Shown: piece after piece, positions 45,851-48,891 of the stretch
Position numbering within the stretch: the first letter of the stretch is position 1
How the letters are laid out: each line of letters starts with the position of its first letter
DNA from: Saprospiraceae bacterium
GTDB lineage: Bacteria > Bacteroidota > Bacteroidia > Chitinophagales > Saprospiraceae
Length of the DNA stretch: 48,891 bases
Assembly: GCA_020846655.1 (NCBI GenBank)
Contig: JADLDL010000193.1
Coordinates: forward strand, 1-48,891
Direction: 5' to 3'
Translations under genes and position numbers: made by a program
The notes under the pieces: model-generated
Told to the model about the DNA's origin: nothing
The model's database searches: none
The model's input: the letters and a program-made list of their open reading frames with translations, nothing else

Positions 45851-46516
45851 TCAATCCGGCGTTTTGGTGATGGAAATATTGGCAAAATCGCCGCCCGAGG
45901 TATCGGCCACATAGAACCCAATAGATCCGGTATGCACCGCGGTCACCTTTTCAACGACAAGGCTGGGGCTGGGGTTGCCATTGATATAGGTCGAGACCGT
46001 AGTGCCCTGCACCACAATTCGTACCCGCATCCAGGCATTGGGGTCCGGAGCCGGATCTACCGCATTTTCATATTTGCCCGGGGAAAGCGCCCGCAAGCGG
46101 CGCCAGGTAAAGTCAGGAAAGGACACGTATTGGATACTTCTATGCCGCAAGACTTCGTCTGGCGCCCTGAATTGGAAGGGGCGCAGGTATATTGCATCGT
46201 AAGTGGAGTCGTTTTGGCCGTGAAAGGCGAGCCCTACAAAACTGTGTTGTTTCACATCCTCACCCCGAACGTCAAACTCTATTGTGCCATTGGAAAACTC
46301 AACCCCTGTCAGCCAGGCTACCCCTTCGCCATATTCTTTGCTGAGCCGGATCCCCTGGTAGGAGGGTTCATCGATGAGGGTAGCCGTTCGGTTAAACACC
46401 CGGATGCCTTCGCTTCGAACAGCCTCGTGAAGTTGGATAGTACGCACATCTTGTGCAAAAGCGGAAACCACTAAAAAACATAGCAGTGGCGTGGCTGCCC
46501 ATTGATTTTTGTTCAT
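45851..46516 (-). CDS. Secreted lectin-fold (DUF1080-like) protein
   Basis: The 221-residue product begins at ATG 46516 (MNKNQWAATPLLCFLVV) with a signal peptide ending near AFAQ. The mature chain reads as a concanavalin-like jelly roll: GIRLSKEYGEGVAWL, GTIEFDVRGED, FVGLAFHGQND, YDAIYLRPFQFR, WMRVRIVVQGTTVSTYINGN and GSIGFYVADTSGGDFANI. This matches the DUF1080/3-keto-disaccharide hydrolase or LamG-like fold. The catalytic status is not readable, so only the fold is called. It is convergent with the lipoprotein gene. Confidence 0.78.
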   Translation of the reverse strand: MNKNQWAATPLLCFLVVSAFAQDVRTIQLHEAVRSEGIRVFNRTATLIDEPSYQGIRLSKEYGEGVAWLTGVEFSNGTIEFDVRGEDVKQHSFVGLAFHGQNDSTYDAIYLRPFQFRAPDEVLRHRSIQYVSFPDFTWRRLRALSPGKYENAVDPAPDPNAWMRVRIVVQGTTVSTYINGNPSPSLVVEKVTAVHTGSIGFYVADTSGGDFANISITKTPD

Positions 46517-46761
46517 AGCGCTAACATTTAAAAACAATACAAACCTGTACCAGGCCTGTACAAAACTAGGCAGCGTTTGCCTCGCTCCAAACGGCTACTG
46601 CACGATCTTGGACCAAACGCGACCTGTCGGCGGCCATCAGCGCTTCCCGGACCTCTTCCGACAAGAAGCAGGTGTGCACCTTGTTTTTCTTCGGCTAACC
46701 GATTCGACGGATACTTAAAAAGCAACTACCTTTAAATTTTTAAACAAAAAGACCAAATCAC

Positions 46762-47220
46762 ATGACTGCAAAACAATTTTCCATCCGCTTCTTCTTCGCA
46801 GCCTTTCTGTGTGCTGCATTCGCGCCTTCTTTGCTGCACGCGCAGGACGTAGACAAAGAATTGGCCGCCTTTGCCCAACAATTCCAGGACGCCTACAACA
46901 AGGAGGACGCCGCCGCGCTCCAGGCGTTCTACACCGACGATGCCGTCCGTGTGGCCAAAGACGGCAGCAGCATCAGCGGCGCCGCCAACATTGGCGCGTT
47001 CTGGGCTGCCCAATTTCAAGGCGCCGATGCGACCCTTACGCTTACCCAATCCCTCGTGTCGTGGAGCGATGCCAACCATGCCTACATCGCAAAAGGAACC
47101 TACCAGGTAACGGGCACTACCGCAAAAGGAGATGCCTTCAGCCTGTCCGGGGGCTATAGCAACATCATGCTGCAACAAAATGGCGCCTGGAAAATCTCCC
47201 ACTCAGCATTGATCGAGTAA
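46762..47220 (+). CDS. Secreted SnoaL/DUF4440-like protein
   Basis: The 152-residue protein has a signal peptide (MTAKQFSIRFFFAAFLCAAF, cut near LHAQ) followed by an NTF2-like domain of the DUF4440/SnoaL type: FAQQFQDAYNKEDAAALQAFYTDDAV near the start, WSDANHAYIAKGTYQV and NIMLQQNGAWKISHSAL at the end. Members bind small ligands or act on diverse substrates; no specific role can be given. A near-consensus TACCTTTA lies about 30 bp upstream. The next genes on the strand may be co-transcribed. Confidence 0.85.
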   Translation: MTAKQFSIRFFFAAFLCAAFAPSLLHAQDVDKELAAFAQQFQDAYNKEDAAALQAFYTDDAVRVAKDGSSISGAANIGAFWAAQFQGADATLTLTQSLVSWSDANHAYIAKGTYQVTGTTAKGDAFSLSGGYSNIMLQQNGAWKISHSALIE

Positions 47221-47311
47221 CATCCGCTACCGTTTGGCCGCCTTTTTCAAAGGCATTCATCGGTCTGCGGCCCTACGGGATCTGGATTTCCAGTCGTTAA
47301 AACCAAATGCC

Positions 47312-47545
47312 ATGACCAACATGAAAATATCCCTGTTGCTGTTGTTGCTGCTCAGCCTGTTCCATCCGGTAGCCATGCCTGGACAGGAACCCCGCGTCAG
47401 GGTCCGGGAAAGCAGTGTCCGCTCGGTGCTTTTGGGCAAAGCCAAAGTCAGCAAGCAATGCCAGACCCGCAAAGAGGGCGAACACAGCACCTGGACCAGT
47501 GAGGCCTGGCAGTTTGTGGACAAACAAGGAAATTTTAAAAAGTAA
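47312..47545 (+). CDS. Small secreted hypothetical protein
   Basis: A 77-residue product from ATG 47312 (or 74 from ATG 47321) with a Leu-rich signal peptide (MKISLLLLLLLSLFHPVAM) and a short basic mature part with one Cys (KVSKQC). No family is recognised. Its stop lies three bases before the start of the amidohydrolase gene, so the two are likely co-transcribed. Confidence 0.55.
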   Translation: MTNMKISLLLLLLLSLFHPVAMPGQEPRVRVRESSVRSVLLGKAKVSKQCQTRKEGEHSTWTSEAWQFVDKQGNFKK

Positions 47546-47548
47546 ATC

Positions 47549-48891
47549 ATGGTAAAACACTTCGTCTGGGCCTTCCTTTTGGGCGCATCTCCCATCGCCC
47601 TGGTCGCCCAACCAACACCGGCGCCTGCCTGGTCCCCCAACAAACAGGCCGTCCTGAAATCCGTAGATGCCCATGAAAAAGACCTAGTGCGCCTCAGCGA
47701 CCAGGTCTGGGCCTTTGCCGAAACAGCGCTCCGCGAACACCAGTCGGCCAAAGTACTGGCCGACTACGCCGAGGCACAGGGCTTTCGAGTCGAGCGGGGG
47801 GTAGCCGGAATGCCCACGGCGTTCGTCGCCAGTTTTGGCAGCGGCAAACCGGTCATTGGCATACTCGGCGAATTTGACGCCCTGCCGGGACTCTCACAAA
47901 AGGCCGTTCCGCAACAAGAACCCTTGCAAGAGGGCGCCGGCGGACACGGCTGTGGGCACAACATGTTCGGCCCGGGGAGCCTGGGCGCCGCCATCGCGAT
48001 CAAAGAATTGATCCAACAAGGAAAATTAAACGGCACCATTCGTTTCTACGGCACACCCGCCGAAGAAGCCGTCGGCGGAAAAACATACATGGCGCGGGCA
48101 GGCCTGTTCAACGATCTCGACGCCTGCCTCGACTGGCATCCAAGCGATATCACCGAGGCCTCCGTGCAAAGTTCGCAGGCAATGGTCAGTTATTTTATCG
48201 AGTTTCGGGGCAAGGCCGCCCATGCCGCCTACGACCCCTGGAACGGCTACAGCGCGCTCGACGCCGTCGAACTGTGCCTGCACGGGTTGAATATGCTGCG
48301 CGAGCACGTCAAGCCAAGCGTCCGCATCCATTATGTTATCAAAAGCGGCGGCGATGTGCCCAACGTGGTGCCGGATTATGCCAAAATCAACCTTTGGGTG
48401 CGCGACAGCGAGCGCAAAGGCGTCGAAGCCATCTGGCCCCGGGTGGAGCAAATCGCCGCAGGCGCAGCCATGATGTCCGGCACCGAAGCGAAACTCACGC
48501 TGGAATCCGGCAGTTGGGAATTGCTCGTCAACCGAACGGGCGGCGCTGCTTTGCAGAAAAACCTGGAACTGCTTGGCGACATCCTGTATACGCCCGCCGA
48601 AATTGAATTTGCCAAAAAAATTCAAGCGGCTACCGGCGTCGAACAAGCCGGTTTGGACGCCAAAATCAAACCCCTGCGGGAAACGATGAAAGACCCCGAA
48701 GGCGGCTCCACCGACGTGGCGGACGTGAGCTGGATCACGCCTGAAATTTCGCTCGTGGTCACCACGGCGCCCCTCAAAGCCCCCTGGCACAGTTGGGCGG
48801 TGGTGGCTTGCGGCGGCATGTCCATCGGGCACAAGGGCATGTTGTATTCGAGCAAGGCCCTGGGCCTCACGATGGTGGATTTGTTTGAAAA
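47549..48891 (+). CDS. M20-family amidohydrolase (partial, runs off the window)
   Basis: The frame starts at ATG 47549 with a signal peptide (MVKHFVWAFLLGASPIALVAQ) and stays open to the window end (about 447 codons). It shows the M20D/AbgB-type pattern: ILGEFDALPGLSQ, the metal site GGHGCGHNMFGPGS, TPAEEAVGGKTYM with the catalytic Glu, and DWHPSD. Such enzymes hydrolyse N-acyl or p-aminobenzoyl-glutamate type amides. A signal peptide points to the periplasm. The C-terminus is missing, so completeness cannot be judged. Confidence 0.88.
   Translation, partial: MVKHFVWAFLLGASPIALVAQPTPAPAWSPNKQAVLKSVDAHEKDLVRLSDQVWAFAETALREHQSAKVLADYAEAQGFRVERGVAGMPTAFVASFGSGKPVIGILGEFDALPGLSQKAVPQQEPLQEGAGGHGCGHNMFGPGSLGAAIAIKELIQQGKLNGTIRFYGTPAEEAVGGKTYMARAGLFNDLDACLDWHPSDITEASVQSSQAMVSYFIEFRGKAAHAAYDPWNGYSALDAVELCLHGLNMLREHVKPSVRIHYVIKSGGDVPNVVPDYAKINLWVRDSERKGVEAIWPRVEQIAAGAAMMSGTEAKLTLESGSWELLVNRTGGAALQKNLELLGDILYTPAEIEFAKKIQAATGVEQAGLDAKIKPLRETMKDPEGGSTDVADVSWITPEISLVVTTAPLKAPWHSWAVVACGGMSIGHKGMLYSSKALGLTMVDLFE

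Overview
The window looks like a chromosomal piece of a Bacteroidota bacterium, most likely of the Saprospiria (Saprospiraceae/Haliscomenobacteraceae type). The signs are a fused LpxC-FabZ gene, type IX secretion sorting domains of type A and of the gliding-motility type, a DUF5686 barrel, promoter elements of the TAnnTTTG kind, and GC-rich coding sequence with many antisense shadow frames. The lineage call is inference; no rRNA or tRNA gene was found.

Layout. (1) 1-950: a hairpin-rich repeat element, a short tandem repeat and a more AT-rich MazF-type toxin-antitoxin pair. (2) 949-7343, minus strand: a dipeptidyl-peptidase III lipoprotein interrupted by a frameshift exactly at an A AAA AAG slippery heptamer, a small lipoprotein, an outer-membrane barrel, PEP carboxykinase and a secreted beta-propeller-like protein. 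(3) 7408-10376, minus: an ABC ATPase, lpxA and lpxC-fabZ (lipid A). (4) 10658-21460, minus: ten tightly packed genes that can supply a near-complete route to inositol-phosphoceramide: serine palmitoyltransferase, a GNAT acyltransferase (candidate ceramide synthase), inositol-3-phosphate synthase, a PgpA-type phosphatase, GtrA, a DUF5686 barrel, a CPBP protease homologue, an SDR (candidate ketosphinganine reductase), a CDP-alcohol phosphotransferase and an AUR1-like PAP2 transferase. A GbsR/MarR-type regulator lies just upstream. (5) 22352-28552, minus: housekeeping genes recR, uspA, truA, thiL, lpxD, xth and pyrH, with a structured terminator-bearing RNA ahead of pyrH.

(6) 28965-30260, plus: an exported HmuY-like protein with a type IX sorting domain. 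(7) 30445-35929, minus: a nine-gene set that looks like a copper-handling locus: an MbnP-like lipoprotein, an MbnH/MauG-like di-heme lipoprotein, an outer-membrane barrel whose mature N-terminus is CDVCGC, two paralogous small proteins with a C-x9-C-x3-C motif, a helical periplasmic protein, a YHS-domain lipoprotein and two small membrane proteins. (8) 36026-48891: a 1986-residue surface protein with a gliding-motility C-terminal domain, a hypothetical helical protein, a fibronectin-III type IX cargo protein, a Cys-rich lipoprotein, a DUF1080-like lectin-fold protein, a SnoaL/DUF4440-like secreted protein, a small secreted protein and the start of an M20-family amidohydrolase cut by the window end.

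The two parts most worth attention are the compact sphingolipid/inositol-lipid operon embedded between lipid A genes, and the MbnP/MbnH-centred copper locus with its paired Cys-motif proteins. The frameshift in DPP III and the pyrH leader RNA are smaller but specific points. All family assignments come from reading motifs by eye; no database search was run.
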